From NCBI GenBank assembly GCA_036388415.1, contig DASVRW010000002.1, positions 1 through 64,000 on the forward strand: a DNA stretch of 64,000 nt. Reading direction: 5' to 3'. Below the pieces are notes generated by a model. The model saw only the letters and a program-made list of their open reading frames with translations. It searched no databases and had not been told where the DNA came from. This DNA is from Candidatus Saccharimonadales bacterium (lineage in GTDB: Bacteria; Patescibacteriota; Saccharimonadia; Saccharimonadales; UBA4665). The translations under genes were made by a program, and so were the position numbers. Shown here piece after piece: positions 34,649 to 43,208 of the stretch; position 1 is the first letter of the stretch, and every line of letters begins with the position of its first letter.

Positions 34649-35932
34649 ATGGATAAAACAGAGGTAGTAGTAATCGACAAACTTGTGCACGGCGGCCAGG
34701 GCCTGGCGACGCTGGCTGATGGACGGAAAATATTTGTCTGGAACGCGCTACCAGGCGAAAAGGTCAATGTGCGGATTATTAAGACCAAAAAATCATATGC
34801 CGAAGGCATTGCCGAGGAAATACTCGAGCCGTCAGCTGAACGCGTTGAGCCATCAGAACAAAATTATTTGGCAACGTCGCCGTGGCAAATGATGACCTAC
34901 GAAGCCGAAAATACTTACAAACAACAAATCGTCGAGGAACTGTTTGCTCATGAGAAAGTCACGCTGCCCGGCGTCGGCACAACCGTGCACGATGACCGGC
35001 AATGGCACTACCGCAGCAAAATGGAATACAGCTTCTGGGGTGATGACGACGGCCTGCATCTGGCGCTGCACCAGCGCGGCAGTCATGGCAAACAAATCGT
35101 GCAGGGCAGCAAGCTGGCAATGCCGACCATCGACGCCGCCGCAAATGCTATTTGTGCGCAGCTGAATACACTAAACAACGGCAAGGGCGCACGGGCAGGC
35201 GACCTGAAAACAATTATTATTCGCTGCGATCAGCGTGGCAATGCCGTCGGCGCGCTGTATACGAAGCTTGATACCTTCAAAGAGCTCACGCTGCCAGCAG
35301 AACTCCAGGGACTGCGCGTCTACCATTCCAACCCGAAGAGTCCGGCGTCGGTGCCGACGCGGCTCATATACGAGCTTGGCAACTGTCTGCTGCACGACAC
35401 ACTGCACGACACGCAGTTCGTCTACGATGTCGACTCATTTTTCCAGGTGAACCTGCCGGTATTTGAAAAGGCACTGACTGTCATCAAAAACTACGTTGAC
35501 GACGGCGCGCTGACAGATATGTACGCCGGTGTCGGTTCGATCGGCCTGAGCATAGCCAGCAATCAGGTGACACTGGTAGAGCTCGATCCGGCAAGTGCGC
35601 GCATGGCAGCGCAAAATGCCAGCGACAACGCGCTCGCCAGCGGACTGACTGCTCAAGTTATCGAAGCTTCAACAGAAAAAGCGCTGGAATACATAACCGC
35701 CGACAGCCCAGTAATCTTTGACCCGCCGCGCGCCGGGCTCCATGACAAGGTGGTTGCAGCCGTTTTGTCGGTACTGCCACCTAAGATCATATATCTGAGC
35801 TGCAATCCGGCCACTCACGCCCGCGACCTGGCGAAGCTCCAAGCTGCCTACAAAATAGAACATTTTGAAATCTTTAACTTTTTCCCGCGGACGCCGCATA
35901 TCGAGACGCTGGCGATACTAAAGCTCAAATAG
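34649..35932 (+). CDS. TrmA/RlmCD-type RNA uridine-C5 methyltransferase
   Basis: The 427-residue protein starts with a TRAM domain (residues 1-58), then a central domain and a Rossmann methyltransferase domain. The methyltransferase has MYAGVGSIGLSIA (motif I), IFDPPRAGLH (motif IV) and YLSCNPATHARDL with the catalytic Cys near 388. The cysteines that bind a 4Fe-4S cluster in RlmD are not there: the matching stretch reads YLATSPWQMMTYEAE. The target is therefore either 23S rRNA or tRNA uridine. A TATAAT box 16 nt upstream gives a leader of about 10 nt. Confidence 0.9.
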   Translation: MDKTEVVVIDKLVHGGQGLATLADGRKIFVWNALPGEKVNVRIIKTKKSYAEGIAEEILEPSAERVEPSEQNYLATSPWQMMTYEAENTYKQQIVEELFAHEKVTLPGVGTTVHDDRQWHYRSKMEYSFWGDDDGLHLALHQRGSHGKQIVQGSKLAMPTIDAAANAICAQLNTLNNGKGARAGDLKTIIIRCDQRGNAVGALYTKLDTFKELTLPAELQGLRVYHSNPKSPASVPTRLIYELGNCLLHDTLHDTQFVYDVDSFFQVNLPVFEKALTVIKNYVDDGALTDMYAGVGSIGLSIASNQVTLVELDPASARMAAQNASDNALASGLTAQVIEASTEKALEYITADSPVIFDPPRAGLHDKVVAAVLSVLPPKIIYLSCNPATHARDLAKLQAAYKIEHFEIFNFFPRTPHIETLAILKLK

Positions 35933-36011
35933 TATATAGTGCTTGTGCTTAAGTAACTTCGGCGATATGCTACAGGTAAGCATAACTACTTAACTGAAAG
36001 GTACCGACCCC

Positions 36012-36968
36012 ATGGACCGAGATTTTAGTAATATCCCGCATTCCGATTACACGCCACCGACAGGCGGGCCAGTGCCGCAGGCTAGCGGTCGTCCAGATTG
36101 GCAGCGGGAAGCAGTGGCTGACGCGTATGGAACAGCCCAAGAGACTACGGCCAGCCCACAGCCACAACAGCAGCCGTACGTCGGCCCCCAGGCAGCTTAT
36201 GACTTTGCAACGCCGCCACCAGCCCCGGCTCTAGTATCTTCGCCGGCCCAGGACAGTTCTGCGCCAGCACCGGCTTATCAACCTGCGGTGAGCCAGGCAG
36301 GATGGAGTGCTGATGCTCAGCCTGTCAGCCCGGCCCAACCACCCGTCTACGGCGCTACCGCAGCCAGCATGACTGATCATGGATTCGGACAGTCTAAACA
36401 GTCTTGGCGGCCATCTATCAAGAGCAAGCCATGGTCTAACCAGACACTGGCGACGCCGCCCAATGGTTACTCGTCTGATACTATGCCGGCAGACATTCCG
36501 TCCCAACCTGTCGAACCGCAAGCTGTCGTTGAAGTTGTCAGCCCTCGTGGTGTGGAATACGCCATGATGACCCTAACACTGTGGATCGGCGCGCTGGCGC
36601 TGCTGGCCTTGCTGCTGACAGGTATCAATGTTGGTGCCAATTTTGAGGCCCTCGGCTTCCCGCTGGCGGTGTTAATCATCTCGCTGCCAGTCTTCAGCTG
36701 GTTTTTTCTACGGCTCAAACAGGCCGAGCTGACTCAGCCGGCGCTCAAGCTTGATCCTTCCAAGCGCCGCTTCACACAGTTTACTCAGGTCGCGGCTTTC
36801 GGCACCTGTCTTTTGACTCTGATCGCGTTCGTGTACTTCCTGATGCTCAAAGTCAGCGGCTCAGCGGACGTGTCTCTGTTCAAAGCAATTCTCGACGTGG
36901 TCGCTATCCTGGCTGTCGCCGGTGGCATACTGGCATACTACTGGAATGACGAACGGCAAGGAAAGTAG
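36012..36968 (+). CDS. Membrane protein with long Pro/Gln-rich cytoplasmic tail
   Basis: The first 180 residues are low-complexity, rich in Pro, Gln, Ala and Ser. Then come four hydrophobic segments between about 190 and 310. AAAGG before the ATG is a fair ribosome binding site. I do not recognise a family. The following exported-protein gene starts 6 bp after the stop codon, so the two form an operon and may work together. Low-complexity tails of this kind recur on lepB, the LCP protein and the gene at 44590. Confidence 0.72.
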   Translation: MDRDFSNIPHSDYTPPTGGPVPQASGRPDWQREAVADAYGTAQETTASPQPQQQPYVGPQAAYDFATPPPAPALVSSPAQDSSAPAPAYQPAVSQAGWSADAQPVSPAQPPVYGATAASMTDHGFGQSKQSWRPSIKSKPWSNQTLATPPNGYSSDTMPADIPSQPVEPQAVVEVVSPRGVEYAMMTLTLWIGALALLALLLTGINVGANFEALGFPLAVLIISLPVFSWFFLRLKQAELTQPALKLDPSKRRFTQFTQVAAFGTCLLTLIAFVYFLMLKVSGSADVSLFKAILDVVAILAVAGGILAYYWNDERQGK

Positions 36969-36974
36969 ACGGCA

Positions 36975-37562
36975 ATGCGTACGAGCCTGTTCAAATATCA
37001 GGTAGGCCTGGCGGCACTGGGCGGCCTGGTATTGATTGCCCTGATTATCGCGCTGGCCCAAGCGGCTGGCACCCGCAGTGATAAGCTGACAGAAACCAAA
37101 TCCCAGGAGATTGCCAATAAGCTCAATGACTATACGGGCCAAAAAAATGAAGTCCCGGCAGACCTGGCAACCGCCGGTGTCAAAGATGTTCCCGCGACCA
37201 TTACGTATAAAAAACTGTCTGACACCCGCTATACGTTCTGCGCAACGTATAAAGCGGCGAGTGACAATAGCTTTACAGTCGGCATTACCGACGTATTAAG
37301 CGGCGGTGCATTGTCAGGCACTGGGTCGGATACTAGTTTCGACGAGTCATTTGCGAGTACCGAATCGGAAGGATTGTATATTTACAGCCACAAAAAGGGT
37401 GAAAATTGCCAGACTGTCAAAATATACGATCCAGGTGCAAGTACTGCCGACCCAGACATCGGCAGTCTGGATAGCTGTGAATATAATTTTAGCGTATCGG
37501 ACGCCGACAACCAGGCATATTACGACTGTCTGAGCAGGTCTAGCCAGACACGCTTCAACTGA
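36975..37562 (+). CDS. Exported protein with N-terminal membrane anchor (195 aa)
   Basis: Residues 8-30 form a single hydrophobic helix, and the rest is a Ser/Asp/Thr-rich extracellular domain with about four Cys (FCATYK, ENCQTVK, DSCEYNF, YDCLSRS), possibly in disulfides. The size and layout resemble pseudopilins, but the helix lacks the prepilin cleavage motif with Glu at position 5. It follows the preceding membrane protein gene by 6 bp. Function unknown. Confidence 0.7.
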   Translation: MRTSLFKYQVGLAALGGLVLIALIIALAQAAGTRSDKLTETKSQEIANKLNDYTGQKNEVPADLATAGVKDVPATITYKKLSDTRYTFCATYKAASDNSFTVGITDVLSGGALSGTGSDTSFDESFASTESEGLYIYSHKKGENCQTVKIYDPGASTADPDIGSLDSCEYNFSVSDADNQAYYDCLSRSSQTRFN

Positions 37563-37587
37563 TATCCGGCATTGTCCGCGCCCGGCC

Positions 37588-37596
37588 TGCTACAAT
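37588..37596 (+). promoter_or_regulatory. Extended -10 promoter of the nuclease gene, leaderless arrangement
   Basis: TG-C-TACAAT ends 7 nt before the ATG at 37604. Confidence 0.5.
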
Positions 37597-37603
37597 AGTA
37601 CTA

Positions 37604-38395
37604 ATGGCAAATAATTACTGGAGAGAACGCAGTCAGCCGTATAAGCCTGGCCAAACAGCGCCGTTCAAGGTGTCGCGCAGCAAGATTGAGCTGTTCATGC
37701 AATGTCCGCGCTGCTTCTGGCTCGACGTCCGGCTCAAGATTACCCGGCCGAGCAGTCCGCCGTTCAACATCAACAAAGCGATCGATGAACTTTTCAAAAA
37801 GGAATTCGACAGCTACCGGCTAAAGGCCGAGCCGCATCCCATCATGCTGGAGTATTCGCTGCAGGCAATACCGTTTGCGCACGACAAACTCGGGCAGTGG
37901 CGCGAAAATTTCGTTGGCGTCATTGCTCAGCACGAACCGACGAATCTGCATGTTTTCGGGGCAGTTGACGACCTATGGGTCGGTCCGGACGGCAAGGTGA
38001 TTGTCGTCGACTACAAGGCTACCAGCAAAGACAAAGACGTCAGCATCGACAGCGACTGGCAAATGAGCTACAAGCGGCAGCTGGAAGTATATCAGTGGTT
38101 ACTGCGGCGTAATGGACTCGACGTGTCCGACACGGGCTACTTCGTATACACCAACGGCCGTATGGACGGCGAAGGATTTTATAACAAGCTTGAGTTCAAA
38201 ACCAAGCTGATACCGTATACCGGCAGCGATATCTGGGTAGAGCCCACGCTAAAACGCATGAAAGCCTGCATGGACAGTGACACTATGCCGCCAGTCGGCG
38301 ACCACATCATGGGCGGCGAATGTGAATTCTGCGCCTATGCCCGCGAGCGCGCCAAACTGACGATCCAGGCTTTGCAAAATAACAAATCCTCGTAA
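37604..38395 (+). CDS. PD-(D/E)XK nuclease with probable 4Fe-4S cluster (Cas4/RecB-like)
   Basis: The 263-residue protein has the RecB-family nuclease core: FGAVDDLWV (Asp of motif II) near 115, VIVVDYKAT (motif III, D-x-K) near 130, and YKRQLEVYQWLL (QxxxY motif) near 153. Four Cys are placed as in Cas4 and AddB: CPRC at about 31-34 and ECEFC near the end. They would hold an iron-sulfur cluster that pins the two ends of the chain together. No cas gene or CRISPR array is nearby, so a general repair or recombination role is more likely than adaptation. Confidence 0.88.
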   Translation: MANNYWRERSQPYKPGQTAPFKVSRSKIELFMQCPRCFWLDVRLKITRPSSPPFNINKAIDELFKKEFDSYRLKAEPHPIMLEYSLQAIPFAHDKLGQWRENFVGVIAQHEPTNLHVFGAVDDLWVGPDGKVIVVDYKATSKDKDVSIDSDWQMSYKRQLEVYQWLLRRNGLDVSDTGYFVYTNGRMDGEGFYNKLEFKTKLIPYTGSDIWVEPTLKRMKACMDSDTMPPVGDHIMGGECEFCAYARERAKLTIQALQNNKSS

Positions 38396-38441
38396 AAATG
38401 CCAAAAATCTTTCATCAGCACTGAAGCAGTCCAAAATAGCG

Positions 38442-38447
38442 TACAAT
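38442..38447 (+). promoter_or_regulatory. -10 box of serS, leaderless arrangement
   Basis: TACAAT ends 7 nt before the serS ATG at 38455, with no room for a ribosome binding site. Confidence 0.5.
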
Positions 38448-38454
38448 TATATGC

Positions 38455-39807
38455 ATGCTAGACATCCAATTCATCCGCGACAATCCTGACCTGGTCACAG
38501 AAAAATCCCAGCAAAAGGGCTACAAAGTTAATATCGGCCAATTGCTGGAGTTGGACACCCAGCGCCGCACCCGCCTGACGCAGGTCGAAGAGCTGCGCGC
38601 CCGGCGCAATACGTTGTCTGGGCAGATGAAGGGCGGCAAGCCATCTCCGGAGCAGCTGGAGCAGGGTAAACAACTCAAAGAAGAGATCAGTAGCCTCGAA
38701 GCTGAAATCGGTCCGCTTGAAGAGCAGTACGACGCACTACTGAAGGCAGTTCCGAATATGCCGTTGGATGACGTACCAGTCGGCGCCAGCGAAGACGACA
38801 ATGTTGTCGCCAAGCAAGCCGGCGAGCCGTTTGCGTATGATTTCACGCCCAAACATCACCACGAGATTGCCGAACCGAAGGACCTGATCGACAAGGAACG
38901 GGCCGCTAAAATATCGGGCAGCCGCTTCGCCTACATCAAAGGTGATCTCGTCCGGCTGCAGTTCGCGGTTATCCAGTTTGTCATGGAAACACTCGGCGAC
39001 GAGACGATTCTGCAAAAACTGATCGAAGACAACCATCTCAGTGTCGTCGCCAAGCCGTTCACGCCTGTATTACCTCCAGCTATGCTGCGTACCGAACCAT
39101 ATGTCGCCAGTGCACGCCTGAACGCCGCTGAAGTCACGTACAAGCTCGACGGCGACGATCTGTGGCTCAATGCCTCGGCTGAGCACACCCTCTGCACGAT
39201 GTACTGGAATGAAATACTACCAGAGGCTATGCTGCCCATCCGCTACATTGGCTATAGCACTAGCTTCCGCCGCGAAGCAGGGACGTACGGCAAGGATACC
39301 GAAGGCATCATCCGTATGCACCAGTTTGATAAGCTAGAGATGGAAGTCTTCAGTACTGCCGAAACCGGACTTGACGAGCATAAACTGCTGATTGCAATTC
39401 AGGAATATCTGCTGCAACAAATCGGCCTGCCGTACCGTGTGCTCCAGAAGTGCACCTTCGACATCGGCAAGCCGAATGCTCGTGGCGTGGACATTGACTG
39501 CTGGTTCCCGGGGCAAAGCGCCTACCGCGAAACGCATACCGCCGACTATATGACGGATTATCAGGCCCGTGACCTGAAGATCCGCGTCCGCCGGTCGCAA
39601 ACCTCGAAGGGAGAGACTATTAATGGCATCGAACAAGCACCGCAAACATCTGACGGCGCTGTAGAACTGGTACACACCAACGATGCGACTGCATTTGCGC
39701 TCGGCCGTATTCTAGCGGCCATCATGGAAAATTATCAGACAGCTGATGGACATGTCATCGTCCCGGAAGTTCTTCGTCCGTATATGGGCGGCCGCGAACA
39801 ACTCTAG
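38455..39807 (+). CDS. serS: Seryl-tRNA synthetase
   Basis: The enzyme charges tRNA-Ser. The 450-residue protein has the N-terminal long coiled-coil arm (about 25-105) that grips the tRNA, then the class II core. Motif 2 is at IRYIGYSTSFRREAGTYGKDTEGIIRMHQFDKLEME. Motif 3 is at HTNDATAFALGRILAAIMENYQTADGHVIVPEVLRPYM, matching the SerRS ending. It is about 25 residues longer than E. coli SerRS. Copy 3 of the dispersed repeat follows 20 nt after the stop. Confidence 0.96.
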   Translation: MLDIQFIRDNPDLVTEKSQQKGYKVNIGQLLELDTQRRTRLTQVEELRARRNTLSGQMKGGKPSPEQLEQGKQLKEEISSLEAEIGPLEEQYDALLKAVPNMPLDDVPVGASEDDNVVAKQAGEPFAYDFTPKHHHEIAEPKDLIDKERAAKISGSRFAYIKGDLVRLQFAVIQFVMETLGDETILQKLIEDNHLSVVAKPFTPVLPPAMLRTEPYVASARLNAAEVTYKLDGDDLWLNASAEHTLCTMYWNEILPEAMLPIRYIGYSTSFRREAGTYGKDTEGIIRMHQFDKLEMEVFSTAETGLDEHKLLIAIQEYLLQQIGLPYRVLQKCTFDIGKPNARGVDIDCWFPGQSAYRETHTADYMTDYQARDLKIRVRRSQTSKGETINGIEQAPQTSDGAVELVHTNDATAFALGRILAAIMENYQTADGHVIVPEVLRPYMGGREQL

Positions 39808-39827
39808 CCGAGGATTGGTAGTAAGTA

Positions 39828-39961
39828 AACCTGGATCTCAAAACCTTTGCCTTGAGTGGCAACCTGCGGGGCGGCCCCAAAATTATTTTATCCCTAAAGA
39901 TAAAAAATTTTAGGGGCGGACAGGTTGACGAGGCTCATGGGGAGGTTTTGAGATCCAGGTT
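39828..39961. repeat. Dispersed inverted repeat, copy 3 (reverse orientation)
   Basis: The longest copy. The 19-bp outer arms AACCTGGATCTCAAAACCT and AGGTTTTGAGATCCAGGTT are perfectly complementary. The core runs in the opposite direction to copies 1, 2, 4 and 6. It fills the gap between serS and hpf. Confidence 0.92.
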
Positions 39962-40027
39962 ATGTAAGAATTCAGCTAACGCACTTTTAGACGCGAGAGT
40001 ACAATAATAGCTAGGAGGATAACAATA

Positions 40028-40408
40028 ATGATTCAAAAATTTGATATCACCAGTGTCCATATGACTATCGATGACAAATTGCACAGATATCTGAGCAAAA
40101 AAATAGGTACGCTTGACCGCTATATTCCGCGGGCTGGCCGCGAGAGCGCGCACGCCGAAGTCCGGCTCAAAGAAAACACATCTCTCAAAAACAACAGTCA
40201 GAAAAACGCTTGCACCTGTGAAGTAACGCTGCATTTACCGCATGAGGTCATCAATGTGTCTGAAAGCACTATCAATATGTATGCAGCCATCGATATCGTT
40301 GAAGCTAAGCTTAAACACCAGATAGACAAGTACAAGCAGCTGCATGCGTCCGGTGCGCTGCATCGCCGGCTGGCAAATCGCTTTATGCGAAAAACAGCTG
40401 TCCAGTAA
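40028..40408 (+). CDS. hpf: Ribosome hibernation promoting factor (short form)
   Basis: HPF binds the 30S subunit and silences ribosomes in resting cells. The 126-residue protein has the RaiA/HPF fold pattern: KFDITSVHMTIDDKLHRYLSKKIGTLDRYI, a middle strand, and NMYAAIDIVEAKLKHQIDKYKQ near 85. The dimerising C-terminal domain of long HPF is absent. CTAGGAGGATAACAATA before the ATG is the strongest ribosome binding site seen here. The hpf-secA neighbourhood is widespread in bacteria. Confidence 0.93.
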   Translation: MIQKFDITSVHMTIDDKLHRYLSKKIGTLDRYIPRAGRESAHAEVRLKENTSLKNNSQKNACTCEVTLHLPHEVINVSESTINMYAAIDIVEAKLKHQIDKYKQLHASGALHRRLANRFMRKTAVQ

Positions 40409-40511
40409 CCGCCTGAAATGACTGTAGGCAAAATTACGTTCGATTTTCCCTGTGATTCAGGTTACAATATAGCCTGACTAATCCACCACTTGACGACAGA
40501 GGGAGACGCGC

Positions 40512-43118
40512 GTGAATATTGTATTCAAAAAGATGTTGGGCGATCCGCAGGCCAGGACCGTTAAGCGGCTGCGCAAGCGAGTCAAAGACGTAAATGCACT
40601 TGCAGACAAATACAAAAAAATGGATGACAAAAAGCTACAGCAGCAAACTGCAGTCCTCAAAAAGCGTCTGCGCACAGAATCACTCGACAAGATTTTGCCG
40701 GATGCTTTTGCAGTCGTCCGTGAAGCTGCCAGCCGGACGCTTGGCCAGCGCCATTTCGACGTTCAGCTGATTGGCGGCCTGGTGCTGCACGAGGGCAATG
40801 TCGCTGAAATGAAAACCGGAGAGGGTAAGACACTGACGTCGACAGCGCCCATTTACTTGAACGCCCTGACCGAAAAAGGTGTTCACGTCGTCACCGTCAA
40901 TGATTATCTGGCGCAGCGTGATGCCGGCTGGATGAGCCAGGTATTCTATTTCCTCGGGCAGAGTACCGGGGTTATCCTGGCTGACCACTCGTATATTTAT
41001 GATCCTGAATACGTCAACGAAGATCATGAAGACGAACGTTTCCGCCATTTGAAGCCTTGCACCCGCCGTGAAGCTTACGAAGCTGACATTACGTACGGCA
41101 CCAACAACGAATTTGGTTTTGACTACTTGCGTGACAACATGGTCCGCGAAACCGATCAGCTACGCCAGCGCGACTTGCACTATGCGATCGTCGACGAAGT
41201 TGACTCCATCCTGATCGATGAGGCCCGGACGCCGCTGATTATCTCAGCGCCATCAGTGACAAGCGGTAATGCCTACGCCCAGTTCAGTAAGGTAGTTCGC
41301 CAGCTCGAAAAGGACAAACATTACGAAACTGATGAAAAGCGTAAAACAGTCATCCTGACTGATGATGGTGTCGAAAAAATCGAAAAAGCTCTTGGTATCG
41401 ACGGCCTGTACGGTGCCGAAAATATCCGTACGATTTATCACTTGCAGCAGGCACTCCGCGCCCAGGCGCTCTTCAAGCGAGACAAAGACTACGTTGTTAC
41501 CAAAGACGGGGAAATTGTTATCGTCGATGAGTTTACCGGACGATTGCTGGCTGGCCGCCGCTACAACGAAGGTCTTCACCAGGCTATCGAAGCCAAGGAA
41601 GGTGTCGAAGTCCAGCAGGAATCAATGACGCTGGCTACAATCTCTTTCCAAAACTATTTCCGTCTGTACGAAAAACTTGGCGGTATGACCGGTACGGCTC
41701 TCACGGAAGCCGAAGAATTCCATCAGATTTATAAGCTGGATGTCGTGGACGTACCATCCAACCGTCCAATGGCACGTATCGACCGTGCTGACCGGATATA
41801 TCGTACCGAGCAGGGCAAGTTCAAGGCCATTGCCCGCGAACTGAAAATGCTGCATCAAAAAGGCCAGCCGGTGCTGGTTGGAACCGTCTCTATTGAGAAA
41901 AACGAATTGTTATCTCAGCTATTAACCAAAGCCAACATTCCGCACCAGGTGCTGAACGCCAAGAATAATGAGCGTGAAGCCAAGATCGTAGCTCACGCCG
42001 GTGAAAAAGGCGCCGTTACACTGGCAACCAACATTGCTGGTCGTGGTACCGACATCGTGCTCGGCGAGGGTGTCAAAGACCTAGGCGGTTTGTTCGTACT
42101 CGGATCTGAGCGACACGAATCTCGCCGTATCGACAACCAGCTGCGTGGCCGTTCCGGCCGACAAGGTGATCCAGGTCTGACGCAGTTTTTCGTCAGTACC
42201 GAAGATGACCTGATGCGTATATTCGGTGGCGACCGCATTTCCGGCATTATGAACCGGCTTAATGTCGACGACGACACGCCGATCGAAAACCGGCTGATCA
42301 GCAAAAGCCTCGAGGGAGCACAGAAAAAGGTTGAAGGCTTCCACTTTGACTCCCGTAAAAACGTCGTGCAGTATGACGACGTTATGAACAAGCACCGCCG
42401 GGCAACTTATGCCATGCGCCGCGAAATCCTGATACAGCCGAACATACAGAAGCGTATCAATGTCTATATTGAGGACGAAGTCCGGATGCTGGCGAACTCG
42501 CCGCTGCTGACCAGCGATGATTTCGAAGATGTTATCCGAGAAGTATTTCCATTTGACGAAGCGACGCTTGACAGGCTATTCGATAGTGAAACGACCAAGT
42601 TCCAACAGGTCTTGCTGACCGAAGCTAAAGAACTGTACGCCAGCCGCGAAGTTGGCCTGACTGCCGATATTATGCGCAAAATCGAGCGCGATATCTATCT
42701 GCAGATTCTGGATAATTTGTGGATGCAGCATCTCGAGAATATGGACCACCTGCGCGAGGGTATCCACTGGATGAGCGTCGGACAGCAGGATCCGCTGGTC
42801 GAGTACCGCCGCCGTGGCCAACTGCTGTTTGAAGACATGCAAAACCAAATGAGACACGAAGTAATCCGTAGTCTGTTCCACGTCGAACTTGTCGATGAGT
42901 CAGTGCTCAACCGTCCGGTAGAAACCGAGCTCACCCGTGCCGCCCGCGGTTCCGTCAGTAACGCCAACCAGCTGTCAGAAGCCGGCGAAGAGTTTGAAGA
43001 AGCCGATTTCATAAGCAAAAAAGCTGCCCAGGCAGAACTAAAACAATCCGCTGATAAGCGTAAAAAAGTCCGCAAGGCAGAACGCCAGCGTAAAACACAA
43101 GGCCGAAAGCGCAAATAA
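40512..43118 (+). CDS. secA: Protein translocase ATPase SecA
   Basis: SecA drives preproteins through SecYEG. The 868-residue protein begins at GTG after GAGGGAGA. The Walker A motif MKTGEGKT is at about 99-106, the DEAD-box-like VDEVDSILIDEARTPLI near 220, and RGTDIVLGEG and LRGRSGRQGDPG form the second ATPase domain at 500-550. The scaffold helix (LWMQHLENMDHLREGIHW) is near 740. The tail is Lys/Arg-rich (KKVRKAERQRKTQGRKRK) and lacks the usual zinc-binding Cys cluster, so the SecB/ribosome contact of other bacteria is missing. Confidence 0.98.
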   Translation: MNIVFKKMLGDPQARTVKRLRKRVKDVNALADKYKKMDDKKLQQQTAVLKKRLRTESLDKILPDAFAVVREAASRTLGQRHFDVQLIGGLVLHEGNVAEMKTGEGKTLTSTAPIYLNALTEKGVHVVTVNDYLAQRDAGWMSQVFYFLGQSTGVILADHSYIYDPEYVNEDHEDERFRHLKPCTRREAYEADITYGTNNEFGFDYLRDNMVRETDQLRQRDLHYAIVDEVDSILIDEARTPLIISAPSVTSGNAYAQFSKVVRQLEKDKHYETDEKRKTVILTDDGVEKIEKALGIDGLYGAENIRTIYHLQQALRAQALFKRDKDYVVTKDGEIVIVDEFTGRLLAGRRYNEGLHQAIEAKEGVEVQQESMTLATISFQNYFRLYEKLGGMTGTALTEAEEFHQIYKLDVVDVPSNRPMARIDRADRIYRTEQGKFKAIARELKMLHQKGQPVLVGTVSIEKNELLSQLLTKANIPHQVLNAKNNEREAKIVAHAGEKGAVTLATNIAGRGTDIVLGEGVKDLGGLFVLGSERHESRRIDNQLRGRSGRQGDPGLTQFFVSTEDDLMRIFGGDRISGIMNRLNVDDDTPIENRLISKSLEGAQKKVEGFHFDSRKNVVQYDDVMNKHRRATYAMRREILIQPNIQKRINVYIEDEVRMLANSPLLTSDDFEDVIREVFPFDEATLDRLFDSETTKFQQVLLTEAKELYASREVGLTADIMRKIERDIYLQILDNLWMQHLENMDHLREGIHWMSVGQQDPLVEYRRRGQLLFEDMQNQMRHEVIRSLFHVELVDESVLNRPVETELTRAARGSVSNANQLSEAGEEFEEADFISKKAAQAELKQSADKRKKVRKAERQRKTQGRKRK

Positions 43119-43208
43119 TGCGACTGGGCATAAACGTGAGCAACGTATGACAAGCTCGCGCTACGCTGCAAATTGTTCTACCGAACTGAAGGAAAGGGTA
43201 ATAGAGCT

